This document shows positions 36,807 to 45,783 of a DNA stretch of 64,000 nucleotides, in pieces. The number at the start of each line of letters is the position of its first letter. Within the stretch, counting starts at the first letter, position 1. Position numbers and translations under genes: made by a program. This DNA comes from Coraliomargarita sp. (GTDB taxonomy: Bacteria; Verrucomicrobiota; Verrucomicrobiia; Opitutales; UBA953): assembly GCA_024638885.1 (NCBI GenBank), contig JAHEJL010000001.1:149001-213000 (forward strand), written 5' to 3'. The notes under the pieces are model-generated. The model did not search any database and was not told the DNA's origin. It saw only the letters and a list, made by a program, of their open reading frames with translations.

Positions 36807-39437
36807 ATGCATCGGGCCATGATCTTCCGCTGCGGCCTGCTCCTCCTTCTCCTGTGCCATGTCGGTCAGGCTTCCTTCGGCGCCTCGATCAACGTCACCC
36901 TGCCGACCCTCATCGATAGCGACGGCGACGGGCTCGATGATGAGACCGAAGCGCTGCTCGGCACGAATCCGGCCAAGGCTGATTCAGACGGAGACGACTG
37001 GGACGACCTGGCCGAAGTCGTGCTTGGCACCGACCCATCCGATCCCGCGGACTTTCCTCACGACACCCTGCCGGGCGAACTTCCCTTCGTGCCAGGCGAC
37101 CCCTCCCTGCGCCTCAAGGTGCAGGAACTGCTCAACCTGAGGCTTGCCCGAAGCACCCCCGACCAGACCGCGCCCAAGGCCACCGGCCCGGAATACTCGC
37201 TCAGTTACTACTACCCCAAGGACAGCCCGACCGACCTTGCGGTCGAGCTCCGACATGCCGACCTGAAGGCGGGATCATACCTGCTGCTCTGGCGTCACCA
37301 CGTCGGCTGGAATCCGCTCGGGCTCGAACAACGCTACGTCGTTAAGATCCAAGACACCGATGGCCGGATCATCCGAGAATGGCATACGCCCGCCCCTGTC
37401 GACCTGTCTTGGAACCATGTCGGATTACCCTTTTTGCTCAAACCAGCCGAGGAAGGCAGGGCGCTCACGTTGTCCGTGACCCCGGCTGACGGCGGTCATC
37501 TGGACTACGCCTTAGCCGATTTCGGCATCGTGCCGGCCGGTATCGAGGCGGACGTTGACCGCGACGGCGTCATCAGCCCCAACGAGCGCCCGAGCAGCGA
37601 CAGACCCTTGCGACACTGGATCAACGATGATGATGACCAAGGGGAATGCCAGGAGCGGTCGGACGTCCCGGGGAGACCCGCGAACGAAACCGACTTCGCG
37701 CAACCGGGTATCGATGGCCTGCGCGACCTCGTCGACTTTATCCCCCTTAATCTCGATCTAGCTCGGGTCGTCACCCTGCTTCGCCCGAGCGCCGGCTTTC
37801 GCTACTTCGTCGTCCACCCGGACCAGGCCGTGCACCTCGTGCTAACAGGGCTGTCTCCGGCGAACGCGGGCCAGATCCATCGAGAGGCCTCAGTGGCATG
37901 CTTCGGCGAAAACCTCGATCGGCCCGTCTCGAATGGATCTGTTCTCCGGCCCGACGAAGATGGGCGGATCGAGATACCCGCAAACTTCATGGCTCGCATC
38001 GAATCAAAAGGCCATGGCGTGGTACTTCTCGAAGGAGGACAAGAAAGCCGCCGGCCCTTGCTTCTGGAAGTCCGTCAGGACGAAAGAGCAGTGGCCACCT
38101 TCGAGCTGCCCTTATCTCTGGGGCGCGTCGAATCGATGTACCGGCATGTGAACCTCTGCCGCACTGCCTACGAGTATTCAGGGCGACCAGCTCCGATCAA
38201 GAAACCAGGCCGACCGACGCAGACCGACGACCCCACCGGCTTACCTGATGGCGAGACGAATGACCGCTGGGTCGTCATGCTCCACGGCTACAACGTGTCT
38301 GGCGACGCGGCCCGCGGCTGGCACGCCGAGAGCTTCAAGCGACTGCGTGCGCTGGGCAGTAACGCCCGCTTCGTGGGGATAACCTGGAACGGAGACACCG
38401 GGCTGGATTATCACAAGGCCGTCTACCAAGCGTTCCAGAGCGGGGATGCCGTCCCCGGCGCGCTGACTTTTGCCGACCCCTCCCGCACGCTGCTGGTCGC
38501 CCATAGCTTGGGGAATGTCGTCGCCTGCCAGGCGATACAGGCAGGCTTCACGCCGGCACACTGCTTCATGCTCAATGCGGCGCTACCGATCGAGGCGATC
38601 GCCGGAGAAGTCGGCTCACCCGACCAGGCGAAGGAAATGACGGAATTACTCTGGAGGCCCTACCCACGAAGGCTATTCATGTCCGACTGGTACAGGTCCC
38701 ACCCCCTGCTCGACCAGCGTCGGACCTACACGTGGACGAATGCCTTCTCCCGCGTGCGACGTCTGGGTTCGGTATCGAACTGCTACTCTGCGGGTGAGGA
38801 CGTCACCAACTGCCCAAAGGGAATGGTCTCGGCGTCCGTGCTCGCGACCTTATGGTCCGGACGTGCGGTCGACTATGGCGTCTGGAAGACGCAGGAACTC
38901 CTGAAAGGGGTAGGCTGGAGCCGTTCGATCGGAGCCATCGCGATGGAACGACCCGAAGCCGGCTGGGGATTCAATCCGGCCTGGCGAGGGCGCTTCATCC
39001 CTAACGCGGCCTCGAAAGCGGCTGGTGGCTACTATGAGAAGCTGCCTCCCGAGCTAGCCTCCGCGCTCACGGCCGAGCAACTGAGTAAAGCCCCGTTCTT
39101 CACCCCGCTCAAAGAGAGCTGGCTGCACGAAGCACGCCCGGCGCGTCTCTCCCCACTGCTGGATTCGCCCCACATACGCTACGACCTGCTCGCCCGGGCG
39201 GTTCCGGCGATGAGCTACGCCGCCGGCGCCAGCCCGATACCGTCTTCCGGACCAGCAACCCAGCTGCGCAACTTCGACCTCGAAGCCTCCGGGCGCACCC
39301 CGGGCCGCTGGCCGAGCGAAGGCCACACGACACCAGTCACCTCCGGACGTTGGTTGCATAGCGACTTCAAGAATGCGGCCCTTCCCTTCGTGCATCCGCT
39401 CTTCGCCAAGATGATCGAGTCTGCCTCACTCCGATGA
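36807..39437 (+). CDS. Large secreted alpha/beta hydrolase with calcium-type repeats
   Basis: 876 residues. After a signal peptide (about 1-24) come two thrombospondin-3-like Asp repeats, DSDGDGLDD (37-45) and DSDGDDWDD (59-67), and an EF-hand-like DVDRDGVISPNE (249-260), all likely Ca-binding. The C-terminal half is an alpha/beta-hydrolase: oxyanion HGYN (493-496) and nucleophile Ser567 in AHSLGN. A lipase, esterase or peptidase role is possible. A GGGGA-like site before the ATG at 36807 supports the start. Third positions are visibly less GC-biased than in neighbouring genes. Coupled by ATGA overlap to the next gene. Confidence 0.75.
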   Translation: MHRAMIFRCGLLLLLLCHVGQASFGASINVTLPTLIDSDGDGLDDETEALLGTNPAKADSDGDDWDDLAEVVLGTDPSDPADFPHDTLPGELPFVPGDPSLRLKVQELLNLRLARSTPDQTAPKATGPEYSLSYYYPKDSPTDLAVELRHADLKAGSYLLLWRHHVGWNPLGLEQRYVVKIQDTDGRIIREWHTPAPVDLSWNHVGLPFLLKPAEEGRALTLSVTPADGGHLDYALADFGIVPAGIEADVDRDGVISPNERPSSDRPLRHWINDDDDQGECQERSDVPGRPANETDFAQPGIDGLRDLVDFIPLNLDLARVVTLLRPSAGFRYFVVHPDQAVHLVLTGLSPANAGQIHREASVACFGENLDRPVSNGSVLRPDEDGRIEIPANFMARIESKGHGVVLLEGGQESRRPLLLEVRQDERAVATFELPLSLGRVESMYRHVNLCRTAYEYSGRPAPIKKPGRPTQTDDPTGLPDGETNDRWVVMLHGYNVSGDAARGWHAESFKRLRALGSNARFVGITWNGDTGLDYHKAVYQAFQSGDAVPGALTFADPSRTLLVAHSLGNVVACQAIQAGFTPAHCFMLNAALPIEAIAGEVGSPDQAKEMTELLWRPYPRRLFMSDWYRSHPLLDQRRTYTWTNAFSRVRRLGSVSNCYSAGEDVTNCPKGMVSASVLATLWSGRAVDYGVWKTQELLKGVGWSRSIGAIAMERPEAGWGFNPAWRGRFIPNAASKAAGGYYEKLPPELASALTAEQLSKAPFFTPLKESWLHEARPARLSPLLDSPHIRYDLLARAVPAMSYAAGASPIPSSGPATQLRNFDLEASGRTPGRWPSEGHTTPVTSGRWLHSDFKNAALPFVHPLFAKMIESASLR

Positions 39438-40450
39438 AGATACGCCTGCTGCTTCTGGGCCTTTCTACGGCCGTCCTCTCCGCCGGGACGACCGAGATAA
39501 AAGTTTGGGATGACGAACGCCGACCGGTCGCCGCAGCGGCCGTCACGGCCACGTTCAGCCAAGTCGACACACCGCTGCTCGCCAGCATGCGGACCTACGA
39601 AGGCCGCACCGGAAACGATGGTGTCTGGCGCCTCGACGTCGCAGATGACCGTTGCTTGATCCGACTTCGCGTTAGCAAGCCAAGGCACTTCGAGGCGGAT
39701 GCGGACCATCGGCACGGACTCGGCACCGTGCCGACAAAGCCGGCCTACTCGATCGTGCTTCCACGCCTGAAGGCAGGCATCCCGCTGGCCTACAAAGAAG
39801 TCCAGCTGCCTTCGGGAAATAGAACGCTACCCAGTAAAACGTGGCTAGGGTTCGATTTCGCCATGGGAGACCTCGTGGCGCCATGGGGTGCGGGACTGGT
39901 CAGCGACGTACAGTTCTGGAACGACGGCGAACAAGTCGGGTGGACCGAATCAGCCGAGACCATCGCGCTTCTCAGGAAAGAACCAGAAGCCGCCCGTTTG
40001 GACGAAGCACGCTTTGCTGCCATGTACGGTGCATTTCGGGGAACGACGAAACTGCGCTTCACTAACCCGGGAGATGGCGTCCAACGTACTCCTGAATTCT
40101 GGCCTTACGCTCAGCTCAAGATGCCAGCGCAGGCGACCTTGAGGGATTACTCGCCCGAGCTTGAGATGGACTACCACACCCTACCTCCCGCCGATGAGGC
40201 AGCCGACCACACCGGATATTTCCTGCGCTTGCGCACCAGGCAAGACACGGCGGGGAAGATTATCTCCGCGCAATACGCGAAGATCCACGGCCGCATCGCC
40301 AGCGGCTACGGCTGGATAACGTTCCGTTATTATTACAATCCGACGCCGAACGACCGCCGGCTCGTCTTCGACCTGGAACACAACCTCCTGAAACCGCCCT
40401 CTGGGACGACTGGAACGGAACTCGGCCGCTACCGGACCTCTGAGCGCTGA
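39434..40450 (+). CDS. Hypothetical secreted protein, partner of the hydrolase
   Basis: 338 residues, no family recognised. The signal peptide (about 1-17) is followed by a short Ig-like or carboxypeptidase-regulatory-like stretch (EIKVWDDERRPVAAAAVTAT). The remainder has many aromatic residues (DVQFWNDGEQVGW, WITFRYYYNPTPNDRRLVFD) suggestive of a beta-rich binding protein. Its ATG overlaps the hydrolase stop (ATGA), so both should be made in fixed ratio. Codon use shares the lower GC3 of the hydrolase gene, suggesting the pair was acquired together. A chaperone, inhibitor or co-secreted effector are alternatives. Confidence 0.65.
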   Translation: MKIRLLLLGLSTAVLSAGTTEIKVWDDERRPVAAAAVTATFSQVDTPLLASMRTYEGRTGNDGVWRLDVADDRCLIRLRVSKPRHFEADADHRHGLGTVPTKPAYSIVLPRLKAGIPLAYKEVQLPSGNRTLPSKTWLGFDFAMGDLVAPWGAGLVSDVQFWNDGEQVGWTESAETIALLRKEPEAARLDEARFAAMYGAFRGTTKLRFTNPGDGVQRTPEFWPYAQLKMPAQATLRDYSPELEMDYHTLPPADEAADHTGYFLRLRTRQDTAGKIISAQYAKIHGRIASGYGWITFRYYYNPTPNDRRLVFDLEHNLLKPPSGTTGTELGRYRTSER

Positions 40451-40516
40451 ATCCCCAAGGGCTTACGGCTTGCCCGTTGACCCGAATGATAAAGAATCTC
40501 CTCACCCCACTCTCTC

Positions 40517-42511
40517 ATGCGTAACCTCACGAAACTCTCCCTGATCGCCGCGGCATCCCTGACGGCCGCCGTCGCGTCGGCCTCCTTGACCGACGCCCAT
40601 CCGGCGGCCTACACCACCCGTAGCACCTGGAGCCTTGGCGTCTCCGGCGACGGACTGACCTCCGTCGGCTATTCCGTCGCCCCGGGCAGCCAGCGCGCCT
40701 TCAAGATGGTTGGCTCGACTCCGACCACCCTCTTCCCGCTAGGAGGCTATACCAGCTCCACCGCCGTTGCCGCCTCGAATGACGGCAGCGTCGTCGTCGG
40801 CTTCTCGGACATGAGCGGCCCCCCGACCAAAGCGGTATTCTGGACCAGCCAAACGGCCACGGACCTGGATAGCGGCTCGACCTTCCTCTACTCCGAGGCG
40901 ACGGGCGTCTCCGCCAACGGCAATACGATCGTCGGCTGGGGCTTCAACAGCTCGCTGGGTTCCATCGGCCTCGAAGAGGTCTTCTATCGTGTCGGCGTCA
41001 ACCGTTTCGATCTGGGTAGCACGGTCTTCAGCGGTTATGCCAGCAAAGCCTCAGGCGTCTCCGCGGATGGCACGATCATCGTCGGCTCGGTCGCCGACAG
41101 CTTCTACACGCCCGGCATGGTGAGCGGCTTCGTCTACACGGTAGGCGGCTCCTCGACCCTCGTGCAGGCGGATCAGCATATCAGCGCCTTCGGCACCGCC
41201 GGCCTGGCGTTCTCCCAGCTGACCGCCATCTCCGGCAACGGCGCGATCGCCGTCGGCTACGCCGCCAGCAGCCTGAATCACGGCGACGAGCAGGCCTTCA
41301 AGTTCACGCGCTCGGGAGCGACCTACGCCCCCCTTGGAGCGCTCAGCGTCGGCGGCTGGTCGATCGCCCGCGCCATCAACAACGATGGCTCGGTGATCGT
41401 CGGCCAGTCCGATGACCAAGCCTTCAAATACCAGAACGGTACGATGACCGGCCTCGGCTTCCTGAGCGGCGGCAGCCTCTCGGACGCCACGGGAGTCTCC
41501 GCCGATGGCACGGTGATCGTCGGTTACGGCAACGTGACCGGCGGGGCCACCCACTCCTTCGTCTACGCGAACCAGACGATGCTCGACGCCGACGAATGGC
41601 TCGGCTCCCTCAACGGCCCGCGCGGCCTGGTCGAGATGACGACCAACCTCAACCTGCTGCCGCTCGAAGGCGCCCACCACCGCCCGCTGATGTCCTACGA
41701 CGCGATGGGCAAGCAGAACCAGGTCTGGGCCACCGGCGACTTCGGCACATCCTCCCGCCAGGTCGACCAGCATAAGACGACCGGCGAGATCGGCGTGAGC
41801 CACGCCACGGGCGATTTCGTCTTCGGCTTCGCCGCCGGCCACGCGACCCTCAACCAGGACCTGCCCTTCGGCGGTAACGCCAGCATCGGCGGCAACTACC
41901 TCCTGGCCGAAGCCGACTACCGCCTCGCCGACAAGGAGAGCATCGTCTCCCTCGTCGTCCTCCGCGGAGACTGGGACGCCGACGCCAACCGCGGCTACTC
42001 CACCGGTAGCGGCACCGACACCTCCGTCGGCAGCACGAGCCTGCAGACCTCCTCCGTCCGCCTCCGCTACGACGGCCCGGCCCAGAAGTTCATCAGCGCC
42101 GTCTCGGCCACGCCGTTCGCTTCGTTCACGCTCACCCGCACGACGGCCGACGCCTACGCCGAGACCACGGGTTCGTTCCCGGCTTCCTTCGGCGCCCAGG
42201 CGCACAACGCGCAGGAAGGCCGCCTCGGCGTCACCGCGAAGTATGTCGCGACGCCCAGCACTACCCTGCTCTTCACCGCCGAGTGGATCCACCGCTTCGA
42301 CGGCGCGGGCGCCGGCCTCACCGCCACCAGCTCGACGATGGGCACGCTGACCGCCGCCGGCATCGCGCCCACCGCGAACCAGGCCCGCTTCGGCTTCGAC
42401 GTGGATCACAAGCTCTCGGCCGACACGCTCCTGAACCTGTCGCTGCACGCCGCCGGGAACGGCCCGTCCGCCGACTTCGCCGCCGCCCTCAGCGTCCGGC
42501 GCGCGTTCTGA
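40517..42511 (+). CDS. Autotransporter with HAF repeats
   Basis: 664 residues: signal peptide (1-22), a passenger of repeated HAF-type units (GVSADGTIIVGS, AISGNGAIAVGYA, GVSANGNTIVGWGF, GVSADGTVIVGYG) at about 31-350, and a C-terminal outer-membrane beta-barrel (about 390-664) ending in Phe, as type V secretion barrels do. The product is probably displayed on the cell surface. The repeats are each ~45-50 residues, a beta-propeller-like pattern. A strong terminator follows the stop by 24 bases. Confidence 0.88.
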   Translation: MRNLTKLSLIAAASLTAAVASASLTDAHPAAYTTRSTWSLGVSGDGLTSVGYSVAPGSQRAFKMVGSTPTTLFPLGGYTSSTAVAASNDGSVVVGFSDMSGPPTKAVFWTSQTATDLDSGSTFLYSEATGVSANGNTIVGWGFNSSLGSIGLEEVFYRVGVNRFDLGSTVFSGYASKASGVSADGTIIVGSVADSFYTPGMVSGFVYTVGGSSTLVQADQHISAFGTAGLAFSQLTAISGNGAIAVGYAASSLNHGDEQAFKFTRSGATYAPLGALSVGGWSIARAINNDGSVIVGQSDDQAFKYQNGTMTGLGFLSGGSLSDATGVSADGTVIVGYGNVTGGATHSFVYANQTMLDADEWLGSLNGPRGLVEMTTNLNLLPLEGAHHRPLMSYDAMGKQNQVWATGDFGTSSRQVDQHKTTGEIGVSHATGDFVFGFAAGHATLNQDLPFGGNASIGGNYLLAEADYRLADKESIVSLVVLRGDWDADANRGYSTGSGTDTSVGSTSLQTSSVRLRYDGPAQKFISAVSATPFASFTLTRTTADAYAETTGSFPASFGAQAHNAQEGRLGVTAKYVATPSTTLLFTAEWIHRFDGAGAGLTATSSTMGTLTAAGIAPTANQARFGFDVDHKLSADTLLNLSLHAAGNGPSADFAAALSVRRAF

Positions 42512-42535
42512 GCGCGACGCAAGAGGAGCAAGCCA

Positions 42536-42561
42536 GGCCGCCCACCCGGGCGGCCTTTTTG
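42536..42561 (+). terminator. Rho-independent terminator of the autotransporter gene
   Basis: GC-rich stem AGGCCGCCC / GGGCGGCCT with loop ACC is followed by a T run. Confidence 0.9.
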
Positions 42562-42574
42562 TTGGAGAGACATG

Positions 42575-42800
42575 AACTCAAGGGGGAAACGGAGACCGGA
42601 TTATTAGCTGGGGACACATTCTCTGGTCCCAGGTCTCGGCTACAGGTACGGGCACGGGTTCGGGTACAGGATTCAGGCCTGGGACCTGCACCCGAACCTG
42701 AACCTGAACACCTGAACCAGATACCCGACGGCCGAGACCTGGGACCTGAAATTGGATCTCCCGCAGCATCCTTTCCGGTTTCCGGTCTCCCTTTGAGTTT
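42575..42800. repeat. Large nested palindrome, K-element copy 2
   Basis: This ~226-bp element has the same layout as the one at 25545. Outer arms are CTCAAGGGGGAAACGGAGA and CGGTCTCCCTTTGAG. Inner 16-bp arms at 42625-42640 and 42731-42746 are identical to those of copy 1. The loop holds hexamer-period runs of GGTACG/GGTTCG and CCTGAA. The rest of the 454-base gap (42801-42929) is a CT-rich leader without a gene. Confidence 0.8.
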
Positions 42801-42929
42801 ATATATCCCGTCACCTGAAACACTGCCTCCACGCTTGCCCCTCCGTACGGCATGTGGCGCCGCCCCGCCCTCCCATTTGCCTTTCCCCTCGTTCCCTCCA
42901 CCCTGACCACAGCTTCCTGCAGCCGCCTC

Positions 42930-42957
42930 CCCTATACTCGATACTCCATACTCTATC
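42930..42957 (+). repeat. Heptanucleotide tandem repeat (CTCCATA type)
   Basis: Units CCCTATA, CTCGATA, CTCCATA, CTCTATC end eight bases before the start codon at 42966. Confidence 0.75.
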
Positions 42958-42965
42958 CCCGCATC

Positions 42966-43361
42966 ATGCCCCTCCGCCGCGCCCTCATCCTCTACTTCGT
43001 CCTCGTGCTCGCCGCCATGACCTGGGTGTCCTGGTACGCCTGCACGGCCCCGACGATCAGCTCGCTGCCGCAGTATGCCGCGCTCAAGGGCAAGGAAGGC
43101 CTCAACGTCCTGCACGGCTACGTGACCGTCTGTTCCGAGCCGTGGGGCCTCGCCACGATGTTCGACGCCTACTTCGGCTTCCTCGCCTTCTGGCTCTACG
43201 TCGCCTGGCGCGAACGCACCGTCACCGCCCGCCTCGGCTGGTTCGTCGCCTTGATGGTCCTCGGCAACTTCGCCATCGCCGGCTACGCCTTGCTCTGCCT
43301 CTTCGCCGCCCAGGGCGAGACCGACCTTGGCAAGGTGTTCTTCACGCGTAAGGTAGCCTGA
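42966..43361 (+). CDS. DUF1475-like small membrane protein
   Basis: 131 residues with three or four transmembrane helices. The pattern EPWGLATMFDAYFGFLAFWLYVAWRE followed by a hydrophobic helix pair is that of bacterial DUF1475 proteins, whose function is unknown. The ATG at 42966 is chosen over longer frames because upstream is a CT-rich leader and heptad array. Its TGA is directly followed by the ATG of the DUF2062 gene, starting a four-gene run that ends with a cyclopropane-synthase-like methyltransferase. Confidence 0.8.
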   Translation: MPLRRALILYFVLVLAAMTWVSWYACTAPTISSLPQYAALKGKEGLNVLHGYVTVCSEPWGLATMFDAYFGFLAFWLYVAWRERTVTARLGWFVALMVLGNFAIAGYALLCLFAAQGETDLGKVFFTRKVA

Positions 43362-43871
43362 ATGGGACGTGTCTCCGACTGGCTACGCCGCAAGGTGCGC
43401 GATCCGCTCGTCGCGGAATTGCGCCAGGGCGCGACCCCGGAGGCGGTGTCCGCGGCGGTGTGCGTCAGCTTCGCCATCGCGATCGTGCCGGTCATCGGCA
43501 TCACGACCCTCGGCTGCGTGGTCGCCGGCCGCGTCTTCCGCCTCAACCACGTGGTGATGCAGATCGTCAACCACTCGAGCTACCCGCTGCAGATCCTGCT
43601 CATCGTGCCGTTCGTCCGCCTGGGCGAGACGCTCACCGGCGCGGCGCACGTGGCGCTCACGCCTTCGGCGATCGTCGACGAGTTCAACCGCTCCTTCGCC
43701 GGCTTCGTGGCGAAGTTCTGGATGGCCTACGTGCACGGCGTCCTCGGCTGGGCCATCACGGTCCTGCCGGCGTGCTGGGCCCTGCACTTCGTCCTGCGCG
43801 CCACCTTCCGCAGACTCCTTCCCAAGCCCGCCGCATGCACCCCCTCACCTCCCTCGGATTCGACTTCCTGA
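43362..43871 (+). CDS. DUF2062 membrane protein
   Basis: 169 residues of the DUF2062 family with about four transmembrane helices: N-terminal LRQGATPEAVSAAVCVSFAI, then VIGITTLGCVVAGRVFRLN. Function is unknown; relatives sit beside lipid or glycan genes. The ATG follows the DUF1475 stop without a gap, and the 3' end overlaps the DUF1295 gene by 37 bases, so the genes are translationally linked. Confidence 0.85.
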   Translation: MGRVSDWLRRKVRDPLVAELRQGATPEAVSAAVCVSFAIAIVPVIGITTLGCVVAGRVFRLNHVVMQIVNHSSYPLQILLIVPFVRLGETLTGAAHVALTPSAIVDEFNRSFAGFVAKFWMAYVHGVLGWAITVLPACWALHFVLRATFRRLLPKPAACTPSPPSDSTS

Positions 43872-44647
43872 TCCTCTTCGCCGAGGCCTGCGGCTACTTC
43901 GCGCTGTGCTGGGTCATCGCCAAGCACATGGATAACTGGTCGATCGTCGACGTCGCCTGGTCGTTCGGCTTCGCGCTCGTGGGCCTGCAGGTCCTCTCGG
44001 TCCACTTCTTCGTGCTGCCCCTCGGCGGCCAAGGCCTGCTGATGGCGACGGCGACGGTGCTCTGGAGCCTCCGCCTCGGCACGCACCTCTCGGTCCGCGT
44101 GCTCGGCCACCTCGACCAGGAAGACGGCCGCTACCTCAAGATGCGCGCCGAGCACGGCGACCGCATGCCCGCGCAGATGGCGTATTTCTATTTCGTCCAG
44201 GCCGTCGCGCTCACGATCCTCTGCCTGCCGCTGCTGTCCTCGAACCCGGACGGCGCCACGGGCCCGGCGAAGCCGCTCCACTGGCTCGGCCTCGGCGTGG
44301 TCGGCCTCGCCCTGCTGATCGAGACGGTCGCCGACGCCCAGTTGGCGGCCTTCAAGAAGAACCCGGCCAACAAGGGGCAGGTCTGCGAGCGCGGGCTCTG
44401 GGCCTGGAGCCGCCACCCCAACTACTTCGGCGAATGGCTCGTCTGGGTCGGCTTCCTGCTGATGAGCTATAACGCCACCTACCGCGGCGTCCCCGGCCTG
44501 CTCTGCGTCGGGGTCATGTATTACTTCCTCACCCGCGTCACCGGCATCCCGCTCACCGAGCAGCAGCTCCTGACGTCGAAAGGCCCGGCCTACGCCGACT
44601 ACCAGGCGCGCGTGCCGGCCTTCTGGCCCCGCCCGCCGCGCCGCTGA
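43835..44647 (+). CDS. DUF1295 (steroid 5-alpha-reductase-like) membrane protein
   Basis: 270 residues with about seven transmembrane helices. The C-terminal motif RHPNYFGEWLVWVGF, followed by a helix and LTEQQLLTSKGPAYADYQARV, is the hallmark of DUF1295/isoprenylcysteine-methyltransferase-like or steroid-reductase-like proteins. Start ATG 43835 overlaps the DUF2062 gene. The next gene is a cyclopropane-fatty-acid-synthase-like methyltransferase, so modification of membrane lipid acyl chains is a reasonable inference. Confidence 0.88.
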   Translation: MHPLTSLGFDFLILFAEACGYFALCWVIAKHMDNWSIVDVAWSFGFALVGLQVLSVHFFVLPLGGQGLLMATATVLWSLRLGTHLSVRVLGHLDQEDGRYLKMRAEHGDRMPAQMAYFYFVQAVALTILCLPLLSSNPDGATGPAKPLHWLGLGVVGLALLIETVADAQLAAFKKNPANKGQVCERGLWAWSRHPNYFGEWLVWVGFLLMSYNATYRGVPGLLCVGVMYYFLTRVTGIPLTEQQLLTSKGPAYADYQARVPAFWPRPPRR

Positions 44648-44699
44648 TTTTCCGCCGCGGCGGATTGCCAGCGACGCATGGCCCGTTCAACTTGGGCCC

Positions 44700-45740
44700 A
44701 TGCCGCTGATCGACACGCTCATCGAGAAAGACGTCCTGCCCGACAGCGTCATCCGCTGGGGCATCCGCCGCCTGCTCCGCCAGCGCCTCGCCGACGAGCG
44801 TCCGGACTCGGCCGCGGAGCGCTTCGCCAAGGTCGACGCCTTCGCGGCCGAGCTGCGCAAGCTCCCGGTCGCCATCGAGACCCAGGCGGCCAACGACCAG
44901 CACTACGAGGTGCCGGCCGATTTCTATAAGCTCTGCCTCGGGCCGCGCCTGAAGTATTCCTCCTGCTATTATGAGCTCGGCGGCGAGACCATCGCCCAGG
45001 CCGAGGAAGCGATGCTCGCCCGCACCTGCGCCCGCGCGGAGCTCAAGGACGGCCTCGAGATCCTCGAGCTCGGCTGCGGCTGGGGCTCGCTCACCCTCTG
45101 GATGGCCGAGAAATACCCGCACGCGCGCATCACCGGCGTCTCGAACTCCGCCTCCCAGCGCGCCCACATCGAAGGCGAATGCGCCAAGCGCGGGTTCAGG
45201 AACGTCCGCATCCTCACCTGCGACATGAACGTCTTCGCCGCCGAGGCCTCGCGCTTCGACCGCGTGGTGTCGGTCGAGATGTTCGAACACATGAAGAACT
45301 GGTCCGAGCTCATGCGCCGCATCGCCGGCTGGCTCAAGCCGGGCGGCAAGCTGTTCTTCCACGTCTTCACGCACAAGGACATCGCCTACCATTTCGCGGC
45401 CAAGGACTCGACCGACTGGATGTCCCGCCACTTCTTCACCGGCGGCATCATGCCCTCCAACTGCCTCGCCAGCCGCTTCCAGGACGACCTGAAGCTCGAG
45501 GCGCAGTGGGAGGTCGAAGGCCGCCACTACGGCCAGACCTCGGAGCATTGGCTCCAGAACACCGACCGCCACCGCGAGGAGATCCTGAAGATCTTCGCCC
45601 GGACCTACGGCGAGCAGCGGGCGAAGGCCTGGCTGGCCAACTGGCGCGTGTTCTTCATGGCCTGCGCCGAGCTCTGGAACTTCCGGGGCGGCTCGGAGTG
45701 GATGGTCTGCCACTACCGCTTCGCCAAGCGCGCGGGCTAA
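44700..45740 (+). CDS. Cyclopropane-fatty-acyl-phospholipid-synthase-like methyltransferase
   Basis: 346-residue SAM-dependent methyltransferase of the CFA synthase family. An N-terminal helical segment with HYEVPADFYKLCLGPRLKYS leads to the SAM-binding motif LELGCGWGSLTLWMA and the central VSVEMFEHMKNW. It is shorter than classical Cfa because much of the N-terminal lipid-binding domain is missing. It is likely to methylate unsaturated acyl chains or a related lipid at the membrane. It is fourth in the DUF1475-DUF2062-DUF1295 run; an acyl desaturase lies 2 kb away. Confidence 0.88.
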   Translation: MPLIDTLIEKDVLPDSVIRWGIRRLLRQRLADERPDSAAERFAKVDAFAAELRKLPVAIETQAANDQHYEVPADFYKLCLGPRLKYSSCYYELGGETIAQAEEAMLARTCARAELKDGLEILELGCGWGSLTLWMAEKYPHARITGVSNSASQRAHIEGECAKRGFRNVRILTCDMNVFAAEASRFDRVVSVEMFEHMKNWSELMRRIAGWLKPGGKLFFHVFTHKDIAYHFAAKDSTDWMSRHFFTGGIMPSNCLASRFQDDLKLEAQWEVEGRHYGQTSEHWLQNTDRHREEILKIFARTYGEQRAKAWLANWRVFFMACAELWNFRGGSEWMVCHYRFAKRAG

Positions 45741-45783
45741 GTCCGCGTTTGCCTCGGGACGGCCGCCGCGTTTGCTCTGCCCC

